Shown one piece after another: positions 26,225-38,301 of a stretch of DNA of 64,000 nt; the first letter of the stretch is position 1, and every line of letters starts with the position of its first letter. Under the pieces are notes generated by a model. The model saw only the letters and a list, made by a program, of their open reading frames with translations. It ran no database searches and had not been told where the DNA came from. A program made the translations under genes and the position numbers. The DNA lies in contig NC_083385.1 in NCBI RefSeq assembly GCF_031755915.1, positions 17,133,001 to 17,197,000 on the forward strand, read 5' to 3'. This DNA comes from Ziziphus jujuba. Taxonomy: Eukaryota > Streptophyta > Magnoliopsida > Rosales > Rhamnaceae.

Positions 26225-28609
26225 TCTTCTTCCACTAAAGAACATTACCAAAAAGTACAAATTAAGTTTCATACCACATCTCTCTCCGTACGTATATACA
26301 TGTAAATATATATATTTGTACATTCATATTTGTTTTGTATGTGTGTTTATCATTAAGAATTTTTTTTTTTTTTATCTATCTTTGAATTGCTTTAAATTTG
26401 GCTAAGATTATAGTTTATGGGTTTATATAAAGTTCACTTAATCCAAATAAAATTTTAGTACATCGTTACTATTATATTAGTTAATTAATTAATTTTATTT
26501 TGAAATAATATACACGCTAATAAAAGAGTACCTAAGTTTATATTTTAATATTCTATATAGATGTAGATATGTGAAAGAGGATTACACGGATCCAATAGTT
26601 TTATCCTTCTGATCCAAACAATACTGCAACATCTCTTTTTTTTTATTTAAAAAAAAATAGTGAAGGGACAATCAATCCTCATTAATTTTGAAAAAAAAAA
26701 AAATATATATATATATACATATATATATGCACACACATACATATATATAAATATAGTGAAATTAAGGAATTTCCACAGATAGTAGGTCAATGATATATAT
26801 ATATATATATATTTTTTTAAGGGTCAATGAAAGACTAGACAGAATTTTTAGGCATCTAATTTAGGAGAACAAGCTATAGCTGCATGGTTATCCATAATAT
26901 GTTATAAACAGTATTTTTATGTCACTTCGATCTTTCCCAAGAAACAGTGTAGCAAATAAATTCTTGTACTCCAAGCCATTTTGCGATATAATAAATATGG
27001 AAGAGATGTTGATGAAAAATAAGCAATATGCTTCTTTTGGTGCTGCTAAAAACCTCAATTATGATTATCAACTTTCTCTTTTTCTTTGTAGTAAAAATTT
27101 TAAAAGTGTGTAAGCTGGGCTTGAAGACACTCAAAGCAATACAGAGAATTTGTGCTGGCAGTGACTGGGATATAGATGGATCTAAATGCATTTCTCCGAG
27201 AAGAAAATTTTTTGGGGGTCTCTGAAAAAACATCTTGAATATTGTGATCAGGGGTGTGTCATGTGTCATCAACACCATTTATTTCTGTGGCCCATTCTCA
27301 CCCCTACTGTACCATAATTAATCTCTCTCTTTCTCACAGCGAAATTTAAGAGTTTGAAAAAGTAAGAAAATGGTAATGATTTCTAAGTAAAAAGGTTAAT
27401 TAAAATTTATGTATTTTTTCGATAGAGAGCAATTATTCATATGGGTTTCATGAAACAATCTGATTTCTTATATAAAAAGCTTTGAAAACTTATAGTAATT
27501 GAAGGAGTTTAAAAAGTTGATTACAATATATCCTTGGGATTATTTACCCAAAAAAAATTAAAAAATGCATCCTTGGGATTAGAAAATAAGTCAACAAAAA
27601 TTGATTTGAAAATCACAAACTAATTAACAAATAGACAATGGTACAGAATGGTACAATGAATTTATATATTATTAAATATTTGGTAAAACTTTTGTTTTAT
27701 AAGTAGAAGAAAGAGAGAAAGATGGGAAAGAATAACCATGTGAAGCCTTAAAAGAAGAAAGAAAAGCAACAAAAGGGAAAAAAAGGTAGTAGTCAGAGAA
27801 TTACTAGAAGAAGAGACAACAAACATAAAAACAAGAAAACTAAAGAAGGATAAAGTCTTTTAAGTGTGGTGTAGAGTGTGGAATAAAGGCAAGGATAATA
27901 AAGGAATAAAGTGATTTGGATAATTATTTAATAAAGTAAGAACCAAATAAGTTTTTTTTTTTTTTTTTTTTTTGCTTTTTTTTTCTTTTTCCCTTAGATT
28001 TTCGTTTCTTTAATTTGACTTTGCATAACAAAACCATACAGAAACAAATATAGATTCTCTTCCAAAAAAAAAAAAAGAAACGTAGATTTATCTTTGTTCC
28101 AATAAAAAAAAAAAAAAACATAGACTTATGGTAAATTTTATCAACATTCTTTTTATATGATAACCCACAATTTCAAAGACTTCATTTTGGATATTATTTC
28201 TTCAGAAAAAGCCAAAAAAAAAAAAATTACAGATTCAGATGGCAAATTGTTTGCCAAATAATCTAACAAAATTTAGTACTTCTAGCATCGCTGGTTTAAA
28301 GAAAATCTTTTTTTTTTCTTTTTTTTGGGTTCATTTTTGTTTACAGAAGGTAAATTTTTGCAGGTATTATATTCCTAGGAGAAAAATGTTTCAATATAAA
28401 TTGTTAATCAAGCTAATTAATCAAACATCAGACTGGTGGACCCAGAAGGCAAAACAGTAGACATAGGGATCACATGAATATTCACAGATTATTCTAAATT
28501 GTAAATTTCATTAACAAACCTAACCATATTAGTACATAAACATTACTTTATTGTTATAGTACTTAATTACTAATTATGAAACTTGTAATAAGTATTTAAT
28601 CATAAATTA

Positions 28610-28691
28610 TTATGGTGAAGATGCATGTGTGTCACTATAAGCATAAACTAGTACTATAAGATTACATGGTTGAACTATTCTCACACCTTTA

Positions 28692-28740
<49 letters not shown>

Positions 28741-28978
28741 GGCTTTCATGTGATAAATCTGAATGAATTGAAATGCCATTGTCCTCGGAATTCCAAGGGG
28801 ACATCATTGTCACATTGAGCAAATCCTTGTTTGATGAAACAACACTAGTGTGGTGTGAATACATTAGAGGAAAGGACATGCTTTTATGCAATATCACAAA
28901 AGTTGAAGGGTCTCTTCTGCAAAATAAAAAATAAAAATCTATTATTATCTTTCCCAGAGGAGTAAGGTTGGCCATCAC
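28610..28978 (-). other. unassigned open frame with a splice-acceptor-like edge
   Basis: A 122-codon - strand frame that I do not recognise. Reading on the - strand, a TTTTGCAG sits just before a non-repetitive segment of about 60 codons (roughly 28918-28740) with ordinary amino-acid composition. It then runs through a CT/GA tract into low-complexity sequence. It could be a decayed exon of a lost gene or a chance frame. No neighbouring exon or homology was found, so no function is proposed. Confidence 0.2.
28694..28738. repeat. (CT)22 microsatellite
   Basis: A CT tract about 3.1 kb upstream of the ZHD start codon. It is one of several CT/GA tracts in this flank. Confidence 0.95.
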
Positions 28979-28979
28979 T

Positions 28980-30393
28980 TAACTAAACTTTCTATTCTTA
29001 GCAAAAATGAGTTATTATGATAAACTCTTTTGGCCTTCACGCTCGTGATCAACCACCCCCTTCTCTTAATTAACATTGCTTTCTTTTCTCTCCACCTCTA
29101 TTTTTAATTATTTTCTTACTAAATTATCACTTAGATATGACTAATATAGTAAGTTTCTACTTCATTAATTCCTTCATCTTCATCAATGCATTTGGCAATA
29201 ATCATTTGTTATTACGTGGGTTTTTTTTTTCTTTTTTTAATTAAACAATAATGTAAGGCTATCAAATTTTGTTTACCCAATAATATAGTAGAATGTTATT
29301 GGATTTATTTTCTATGATTTATTTATTTTAATATACTACTAATTTATTGCTACAAATTAACAAATTCATGTAGCTCTGACAGTGTTCTTCTTTGGATATA
29401 TATAAATCTTGAACGATCACTAAAGAATGACAGAATTACAAATTATTTATAATATTTTTTTTTCCTGTTGAATTTTTTTACTAGCTTTGATGATATATGA
29501 ATCATTTCACATGATTAGAATGACATACTGCTGCAACTTCATCAGAGACTATGTATGTAAGGGGTAGGTTTTAGCCATATGTTTCTGCAACTTCATAATG
29601 CATCATGTAATTCAAAAAATTAAATAAAATACCAAAAAAAAAAAAGAAAAAGAAAAAGAACTTCTGAAAGTAGTCAATGCAGGTTACAAACCAACAAAAA
29701 AAACAGGTTGGCTTTCGGGATTGATCTAATTACTACCTTCAGCGATGTCTGTCAGTGAATTATACCTGCTCCTACGCATTACATCCTACCATAATTTGAG
29801 TTTCATGTTTGAAATTTAAAATGTTGTCTTGAAGCATATGCATGTCATATGTAGAAAAATACTTTCATCATCAAATTATAAATTTGAAAGGTCTATAAAG
29901 ATATAATCCCTGTTCATCCAATACCAAACATATATGGAATATGTTGTGCACTAGAAATATCAAGTTTTTAGCCATTGGAATTCAACCCCATCATTCAACA
30001 ACTAAATTTTCCACAGAAATGGTCTAATAGTAAATTCATTATTTCCTCAAATTGAAATCTCATATTCTAAATGTTCAAAAAATAATAATAATAATAAAAA
30101 TGGAAACCATCTAAGAGGCAAAATCACTGTTTCCTCCCAAAAAAGTTAAGATTTCTAATTTTCATCTAATAATAAAAGAAAAATCAAACACATATAACCG
30201 ACAAATTTTTGTAAGCTAGAAATATATATTAAGTATATATGATATTGGTTATGCAAGTGACCTAGTGAAGGGGGGTAAAAACGTCCATCCACATGCATTT
30301 TAGTGCTAGAATATAGTAAGAGTAGTAGAGAGAAGATTTTTATGCAAATTTCTTAAAAGAGAACAATACTTTTTATAATTAAGTTTTTGGCTT

Positions 30394-30395
<2 letters not shown>
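28980..30395. other. AT-rich intergenic DNA upstream of the ZHD gene
   Basis: I see no coding potential or structured repeat here beyond poly-A/T runs. It forms the distal upstream flank of the ZHD gene. Confidence 0.5.
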
Positions 30396-30429
<34 letters not shown>

Positions 30430-31885
30430 TTTCTTTTTTTCTCTCTGCTGTGCGTGTCTGTCTTTGTTTGTCCTCTCCACTCTCTCTGACACACACTGCT
30501 GAGTAAATGGCGTAAACTTGATGCCTGATAGTGCAAGCAAAGCAAACACCCCACAACCTTCTCTTTTATTTATTTATTTATTTTATTTAGTTTTTAATCT
30601 TCTCCTTCTTTTTCATAAAACTCACTGTGGATTCCTCTTTGTCTGTAAAAAAATCTGCTTTTCTTCTCTCTCTCTCTCTCTCTCTCTCTTCCTCTTTCCT
30701 TTTTGGCCTCCTCTCACTATTTCTATAAGCTCTCTTTGTTTAGCGCTTCACTAGCAAAAACCCACCTCCATAACTCTTCCTCTCTCTCTTTCTTTCTTCT
30801 TGTTCTTCTTGCTCTAGCAGGTTAATCTGTTTGCTTTTTTTTTTTTTTTTTTTAAGATTTTTTTCCTTTTCCTTCCCTGTTCATGAATCATGATCATGAT
30901 CAATCTATCTCTATTACCCATTTAGCCATAACTATATCTCTGTCTTTTCTCTTTGCAAACCTTATCTTTTTTGGCTGTGTGGAAATTGGTCTTTCATTTC
31001 TAGTTTTTCCGTTTCTACGTGTGGGAAAAGAGAAACAAACAAGGGGTTTTACCACCACCCAGTACTAACCCCTCTTTCTTTCCAATCCATCATTTTCTTC
31101 CTTAGAGTAGTCTAGGGTCTGAGTGTTTTGACTGAATCCCCCATTTTATCTTCCGCTCTCTTTCCCTCTATCCTCATCTCCCTATCAATCACAAAGAGAA
31201 AGATATATATGCATATATAAAGCATAGATAGAGAAAGCAGTTTGTTTGCTTTAATTGGTTTGTTCCCATGGCTAATTCCTTGCTGCAGTGTCTGCTTCAT
31301 CTTTCTTTTTCTTTCTAAGTTGACCCCCAATTAAGAGAAAACGATATGGATATTCAAAGTGTAGGTGGCTGAAAACCCCCCTTTTCAGCACAGCCCCCTT
31401 GGCCCATCAAGACCCCCCACTCTCATGCCAGTTTAAATTCTCTCCCTCTCTTCCTTTTTCTTCCCTCTTTCAATACTTGTTTCTCCCTTTTTATTCAATC
31501 AGCAGCTTAATTTGACAGTTATATATATATATATATAGCTTTGCTTGTGATTTCTTGAATTTCTTCTTTGTTGGGTACATACGCAAGAAACTTGAGGGTT
31601 TTTTTTTTTTTTTTTTTTTTCCTAGTTCAGAACCCCACTGTGTTTCTAATATTTTTGCTTCCTATAAAAAGTTGTAGAGAGATCTCCTAGGATTTTATAT
31701 TGGAAGCAAAAGGGCCAAAAAAAAAAAAACCACTTTTGAATTTTAATCATTTAGGCCTCAAAAACTCCTCTCTCCATCTCCTATCTTTGTTTTTTTGCTT
31801 CTCTTTTGGTTTCCAAACAAAGAAACAAAAGTCATAATATAAAATAAAGAGAGAGAGAAGAAGAAGAAGAAAGGAGGAGGAGGAT
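30396..31885 (+). promoter_or_regulatory. pyrimidine-rich proximal promoter / leader of the ZHD gene
   Basis: This stretch is strongly CT-biased. It holds CT tracts at 30399-30426 and 30664-30690, many shorter CT runs to about 31500, a poly-T at 31601-31620, and a GA/GAA/GGA purine run (31848-31884) ending at the ATG. Plant GAGA-type motifs are bound by BBR/BPC proteins, which are known regulators of homeobox genes; binding here is inferred. The transcription start cannot be fixed. Several upstream ATGs with short frames occur (for example 30518 and 30883), so the leader may be spliced or shorter than this whole region. Confidence 0.45.
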
Positions 31886-32779
31886 ATGGAACTTTCAAGT
31901 CAAGAAGGAGAAATCCCAATCCCAATAAACAGTGCATTTGGTGGTGGTGGTGGTGGTGGTGGTGGTCATGGTCATGGGCATTTGATTCATCATGACCCAT
32001 CACCCCACAACCACATCATTCCCTCTTCAGCACCACCTCAAATAGTCCCCTCCAATGGCTCATCCATGCCCACCACAAGCCTAGATGACCACCCAACACC
32101 ATACAAGAAAGTTGTTAGGTACAAAGAATGCCTCAAAAACCATGCAGCAGCTATGGGAGGGAATGCCACAGATGGGTGTGGTGAGTTCATGCCAAGTGGA
32201 GAGGAAGGCACCATTGAAGCACTCAATTGCTCAGCTTGTAATTGTCACAGGAACTTCCATAGAAAAGAGATTGAAGGTGAGCCCAACCCATGTGATTGCC
32301 ACCATTCTTCTTCACCACATATAAACAGGATTGGTAGGAAATTCATTTTGGGGCACCATAAGAATATGCTACCCCCTGAGGCATTGGGTTACCCTACAGC
32401 GACAGGGACTTTTATACCTTCAAGAGCACCACCACCTCACCATATGATAATGTCTTACAACATGGGGTCCCTCCCTTCGGAATCTGATGAGCAAGAAGAT
32501 GGTGGTGTTGGTGGTGGTGGTGGTATTGGTGTTGTTGGTGGGGCAGTAAGTACCAGAGGTCCACATATGGTGAAGAAAAGGTTCAGGACAAAGTTTACTC
32601 AAGAACAGAAGGAGAAAATGCTCAACTTTGCTGAGAAAGTTGGGTGGAAGATTCAGAAACAAGAAGAGTCTGTGGTGCAACAGTTCTGCCAAGAGATTGG
32701 TGTCAAGAGGAGAGTTTTAAAGGTTTGGATGCACAACAACAAGCACAATCTAGCAAAGAAAAATCCCACTTCTGCTTAA
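31886..32779 (+). CDS. zinc-finger homeodomain (ZF-HD/ZHD) transcription factor, intronless
   Basis: A single-exon gene of 297 aa. The N-terminus has a nine-Gly run followed by His-Gly repeats. Residues about 77-130 form the ZF-HD dimerisation domain (RYKECLKNHAAAMGG, DGCGEFMP, LNCSACNCHRNFHRKE) with its conserved Cys and His ligands. A Gly-rich linker follows (about 206-220). Residues about 230-292 are the atypical homeodomain (KKRFRTKFTQEQKEKM, GWKIQKQ, RVLKVWMHNNKHN), where the family's WMHNNKH replaces the usual recognition-helix WFQNR. The start MELSSQEGEIPIPIN resembles the ZHD3/ZHD4 clade of Arabidopsis (AtHB21/AtHB22 type), but I do not assign a number. These proteins homo- and heterodimerise in the nucleus and regulate floral and shoot development. 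Length and lack of introns are normal for the family. Confidence 0.95.
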   Translation: MELSSQEGEIPIPINSAFGGGGGGGGGHGHGHLIHHDPSPHNHIIPSSAPPQIVPSNGSSMPTTSLDDHPTPYKKVVRYKECLKNHAAAMGGNATDGCGEFMPSGEEGTIEALNCSACNCHRNFHRKEIEGEPNPCDCHHSSSPHINRIGRKFILGHHKNMLPPEALGYPTATGTFIPSRAPPPHHMIMSYNMGSLPSESDEQEDGGVGGGGGIGVVGGAVSTRGPHMVKKRFRTKFTQEQKEKMLNFAEKVGWKIQKQEESVVQQFCQEIGVKRRVLKVWMHNNKHNLAKKNPTSA

Positions 32780-35700
32780 AAATAATAATAGTAATAATAA
32801 AACCAAAATCTCTTTCTCTTTCTCTCAAATCACATCCTCTTTTTAGTATGTTCTCTATTTCCTAACATCTTTATCGGGAGTCATTTATTATTATTATTAT
32901 TATTATTAGCTCTGAAAACCACCACTGTCTTTACATTGTCTTTTCTATTTGTCTTTAATTGGTCTTTTTTTATTTTTTGTGTTTTTCTTAATTAGTGTGT
33001 AAAATAACATTTGGTTTCTGCAATATATATATATATATATATATATATTATGATATGTAGCTTAGGAACAAAACTTGGGTTTGGTAGTGCACTGTTGGAG
33101 TTGTGGATTATAGATTGTTACAGATAAGAATTTTATATATTCTTGTCCAATCCAATTCACTGGAAATGGATTGAGATTGCTGATCAGTCTGCTGAGGTAG
33201 TCGTACTGCAGTTGTGAGATGTACTGAAATTTTTTTATCTGAGTAAGAGCTACTTAGTTTATTGCTCTCTTCTTTTTCTACCACATGTTTTATTAAATCC
33301 TTCTAGCAAAAAAACCAAAAAAAAAAATAAAAAATTGTTGCTTTAACATGCAAGACAGGAAACTTACTATAGAAAAAAATAAATAAATAAATTGCATTTA
33401 TTAGATTATAAAAACTGAAAATGCATGCATTTGGTAAAACACAATAAATATTAGTTTGTTACAAATATTTGGAAAAAAAAAAAAAAACAATTATGTATAA
33501 AACCTATAGCTTGTTTGAGTGAAATTCGCATAGGAAAGTATTATTCTTGATTTTGTAATATTCAAAGATTCAAAATTATCAAATGGCATGTATGCTTTAC
33601 AAATCACATTATTAACAATAGAAAACAGTTTGTAAAATCTTAAACCAATGAAATAGATATCCATGCATATTATGGGATTATAAAGTATACGTAAAGTAAT
33701 GCTTCTTAAACTGTTAATTAGAAACTTAATTAATTGAAACGCTATTTTTCTATGCTTTTATAAAATGAGCTGAATATTTGGTTTCCTCTATTTGGGAAGT
33801 AGTTCAGTAGTCAATTTTAGACCTATTTGTTTATAGATATAATATTTTTAACTAACCACATTTTCATATATAGTGGTTTCTTTTTCTTAGCTTCCCAGGC
33901 AATAATATTAAACAACTTTTTTTTTTTTTGGGGGGTGATAATATTCAACAAGTTTATAATATAAATGTTAAGCAAAATAATAAATTGGATTTTGTTGTAT
34001 TGTCCAAATTGATATACATAGGATTCTATTCCCAGGTATAGTGTGAACTTGTCTTATATATAGATACAGGATGGTACCTTTATTGAAAGTACTGCTGAAA
34101 TTTGATTCACCAAAAAAACAAAGTACTGTTGAAATTTTACCAAAAACCAAAAAAAAAAAAGAGAGAGAGAAGGAGAAGCAGTAGTACTGTTGCAAGGGAG
34201 ATCAGGAAGACCAATTTATTATTTCCGTTGATCTTAGCATGTCTGCTGGTAAGGTGTTAAATGCTTTATTTCCCTCAACACCAAACTTGTGGTTTTCTCA
34301 TTTTTAGTAAAATTTATCCATGGAATTTGTGAAAGTAGTTATTACTTTGTAACTTTGTTTTAATAATTGTTTTCACACATTTTCAAGAGGAAACTAATCA
34401 TCCAGATATTCCTAGCTTTACATAACAAAATGTAGCAATGGAAAAGTCTTTAATTAGCATTAAAAAAAAAGAAAAAAAAAGGAAACCAAAACTAAAATAC
34501 ATTAGGGATTTTACCATTAATAATTTTAATCCTTTTGTGTTTTAAATAAAATCAGTTTTAATATAAAGATTCAAAATATATATAGTAATGCAGTACTGCA
34601 TTATATAATTAGTACTAATGAATCATCACAAAAATCATTGAATTAAATGCAGCACACCAACCCAAAACCTTCGGCCAAAAAAAAAAAAAGAAAAAAGTTA
34701 GGCCACGTTTGTGTTTGTATGCACACTCTTTGATGTTGGAATGTTCTTTTTGATTGGAAAAACAAAAGGACAAAACTATAAGGAAAAAATGAAAGGAAAA
34801 GAACAAAAAAAGTGTGCATTGCATCAATGCCAAAAAGAAACAAAGATTTGTCCATGAAATTAGAACTAATTAAACAACAATATTAGGCTGTTAAACACCT
34901 AAAAAGTCTTTATGAATAGGGTACATCATATTTAAAACCTAGCAGACGCATAAAGTATATCTATATGAAAAATAAAAATAAAAATAGGGCAAAGTGTTCA
35001 TAATCAAGGTCGTATTCATGGTTTCCAGTAGTACCCTTATCTGTAAGCATGTAAGGATGACCTGCAAAATTTGTTATCAATAATTTATAAGAAAATTATT
35101 AAAATCAGAGGTAAGTCAGAGACCAAGAAAAAAAAAAGCTTTTTGGGTTTTAGAAACACAAATGTTGGCCATTCTAAAAAGGATCAAATTTTTATTTTAA
35201 AATTTAGAAAACAAGTTTTTCAGTACGCAGGCAAAAAATTGAATGTCAAATTTCATCATAATTTTTTGTTTCTTTTAGGTTTAACTTAGATTGGCATGCA
35301 CATGTGACAAATTAGATTGGCATGCACATGTAACGAAGATGAAACTGGGCTCATCAAGTAGGAAAACCACTGTTTCATCAAACAATAATCCAGAATTTAA
35401 ATCTTCATATCTCATAATTATAAAAATAAAATAAAAAAAAAAAAGGAATGATGAAGGAAGTGGTGAGGTGGACCAGGGGTCTTTTAGATTCATGATCTGC
35501 TGATCTTTGTCAATAAAAGAATAATTAGCTGGGAAATGTGGTTTTAATAATGTTGATTTATACAACTCAGAAAAAGATTGTTCTGAATAATTAAGACTTA
35601 AAAATCTTTAGGTATGTGTAAGTTTGTACTAAATTGAGTAGGAAACAGAAAAAACTTTGAGACAAATTTTGGGTATCTGTGGCTGAAAATGGGTTTTGAG

Positions 35701-35842
35701 TATGCACTACTACTTGTGTATACAACTTGCATACTCCAACTAGGCCTCCCTCTGAATCTGAAGTCCTGCACAACATCCTACCACCAAAAACATGAACCTC
35801 CTTGATAGCAGCTTTTGTCTGTCAACCAAAATTATATTTAAA

Positions 35843-35874
<32 letters not shown>

Positions 35875-35938
35875 TATTATTATAACTCTCTCTCTCTCTT
35901 TCAAAATATACTATGGTACTCCCGGAGTAAGAAATTTA

Positions 35939-35999
<61 letters not shown>

Positions 36000-36610
36000 C
36001 TGTAGGTCATTTGGAAAAACAAACAAAAAAAAAAAAATCTTGTGGTTGAGTATTTTTTTATGCACGTATACCACCAAAAATGTATACTGGTAGTGAGCCA
36101 TGAAAATAACAAGTCATATGAGCTATCTACCTATATCTTGTGTGGAATTGATAATCCATATGTTAGAGAAACAAATTAAATACTATCAATCATGTTTCCA
36201 GCTACCCGTCTGATAACCCTTCACCTATATACAAAGTTTACTTTGAAAGAGTGGACCCCTTTATTTTCAAATTTCAATTTTTGGAATTTCTCATTTTACC
36301 CTTCTTCTTTTTTTCCTAATAAATAAAAAGAAACAATTGCTCATAAAGCTACAAAGGTCAATAATTTGTGACTTGCATGCCTCAATGTAGTCTTCTTTTT
36401 TATCTTGAAGTGGGGATTCAAATTTTTCGATCATTGACTGAGAAAGAAAGCATTATCAAATTGGTTCAATATCAGTGTTTCTTTTTAAAATAAAAAAAAA
36501 ATTATATACCTTTGCTTGAATTATCATCTTTGTACATAACAAAATCAATAAAAGAGAAAGGAAATAATCTACTACATATGCTTTTCTTACATTATTAGCC
36601 AATTTTTTCT

Positions 36611-36645
<35 letters not shown>

Positions 36646-36990
36646 AGAAGAAGAAGAAAAATCCTCAAATTCAGGGATATATTATATATTTGATGTAGCT
36701 ATCAAAACTTTGACAAATTTAAAACACTTAATAAAAGTCCCAAGTTGACATATTTCATGATGACGTTGTTTTTTAACCTACCTAGGGACAATACATATTG
36801 TGCAACGTTAATGCATTGTCTACCTTCCTCAAAAATGACTAATAATGTTTCATTCCAACACGTAGCATTCAAATTCAATTTGATGTATTTACCAAAAAAA
36901 ATTCAATTTGATGTTCTCCACTAGTTTTTTATCTTTTATGGTCTCGTAAAACAAGAATTTTATTGGTGACAAATAACTCAGTACCCCCGC
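32780..36990. other. AT-rich intergenic DNA between ZHD and RUS6
   Basis: It contains the ZHD 3' flank, with an (ATT)n run near 32885-32910 and a TA tract near 33024-33048, followed by poly-A/T-rich spacer. Open frames at 33968-34195 (-), 34615-34855 (-), 35281-35565 (-) and 36456-36668 (-) are low-complexity and unlike known proteins. No RNA gene was recognised. Confidence 0.5.
35942..35996. repeat. (CT)27 microsatellite
   Basis: A perfect CT tract about 3.2 kb downstream of the ZHD stop codon, close after an (ATT)n stretch at about 35849-35880. Confidence 0.95.
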
Positions 36991-37046
36991 CACATTTATC
37001 AAGCTCATTCAAATTTGTATGAACCATAATAAATATGTTCGAGAAT

Positions 37047-37497
37047 AAACTTCAAAAACTGTAAGCTTTTCACGTTCTGCATTCAAAAACTATAAGCTTT
37101 TCATGTTCTGCACTTTTCTAGCTTATAAATTTATTTCCTTCATACACATACCATTCAAATTCAATGTCTTTGCTAGTTTTTTCTTTGTTTTTTTTTTGTA
37201 AAATCAAAAACATCTCTATATGAGTATTAGATCACAAATATGATATATACTTATATATATATATATATATATATCTATGTGCATATGCATGTCTCCTTTA
37301 AGTAAACTTCAAAAATTATAAGCTTTTCATGTTCTGCATTCAAAAACTATAAGCTTTTCATGTTCTGCACTTTTCTAGCTTATAAATTTATTTCCTTCAA
37401 ACACGTACCATTCAAATTCAATGTCTTGGCCAGTTTTGTCTTTGTTATTTTGTAAAATGTAAAAACACATCTATATGAGTATTGGATCACAAATATG

Positions 37498-37528
<31 letters not shown>

Positions 37529-37556
37529 TGTATGTATATGCATGTCACCTTTAAGT
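37047..37556. repeat. two-copy tandem duplication, period 257 bp, with an internal subrepeat
   Basis: A unit beginning AAACTTCAAAAA starts at 37047 and again at 37304. Each copy carries two tandem versions of a 28-bp block (TATAAGCTTTTCATGTTCTG), then TTTCTAGCTTATAAATTTA, CATTCAAATTCAATGTCTT, ATATGAGTATT and a TA tract. The copies differ by scattered substitutions and small indels. A weaker third match to the CATTCAAATTCAAT block lies at about 36868, and again near 36900. Confidence 0.85.
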
Positions 37557-37681
37557 ACCCCTCATTTAATAGGCCCACTCAATTTGTAACAATGATATTC
37601 TGAACCATATTTAATATGCTTTTGGGATAAACGTTTATAATATAAGAGGTTGGCGTGTCACGGAAATGACATATCTGCCCC

Positions 37682-37684
<3 letters not shown>

Positions 37685-37733
<49 letters not shown>
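37685..37733. repeat. (TG)24 microsatellite
   Basis: A perfect TG tract about 570 bp beyond the RUS6 stop codon, in the 3' flank of that gene. Confidence 0.95.
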
Positions 37734-37736
<3 letters not shown>

Positions 37737-38301
37737 CATGTATGATGTATCTGTCTCTGTGCCATTGAAATTTGTAATAAAATGTATGGTCATGGCCTAA
37801 ATGCAGAAGAAAATGGAAGATTCATTGATTTGAAGAAAGATTTCATGGTATTCTACATTTAACTGTAACTGCAAGGCATGCACCCAAAAAAAAATATAAA
37901 TGTGAAAAATGAAAAAAAAATATACATATAACAGCCCAAAACCCCCTAACAGAAAGGGGAAACTCTAGGAGAAAAATAAAGGAAAAATGGTTTCAATCTA
38001 TATGCACTTTACACTATCTACCATCAAATCGTTTCTTCTAACTCCAAATTGTACCATTTCATCTTCATTTTTGTCGCAAGGGACATAGCAACATGACAAG
38101 CATTTGGATGCTAAACTCATAGATGAATAGCTCAATGAGAGGCATGGTTCCCATGGCCTCCATCGATATGATGAGAGCCTTCTCTTTCAAGGTTTCACAT
38201 GTAGAACTGTCAAGAGAACTAATGCTTTTCGCACTCGGGGCCATTCAAAGCCAAACTTTCCCAAGAAGATGGAAGAGTCTGAGCATATTTTTCCCAATTA
38301 A

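Noticed and set aside
37047..37556. CRISPR-like regular repeats
   Set aside because: There are only two long units with nested subrepeats, in a plant nuclear context with no spacers or cas genes.
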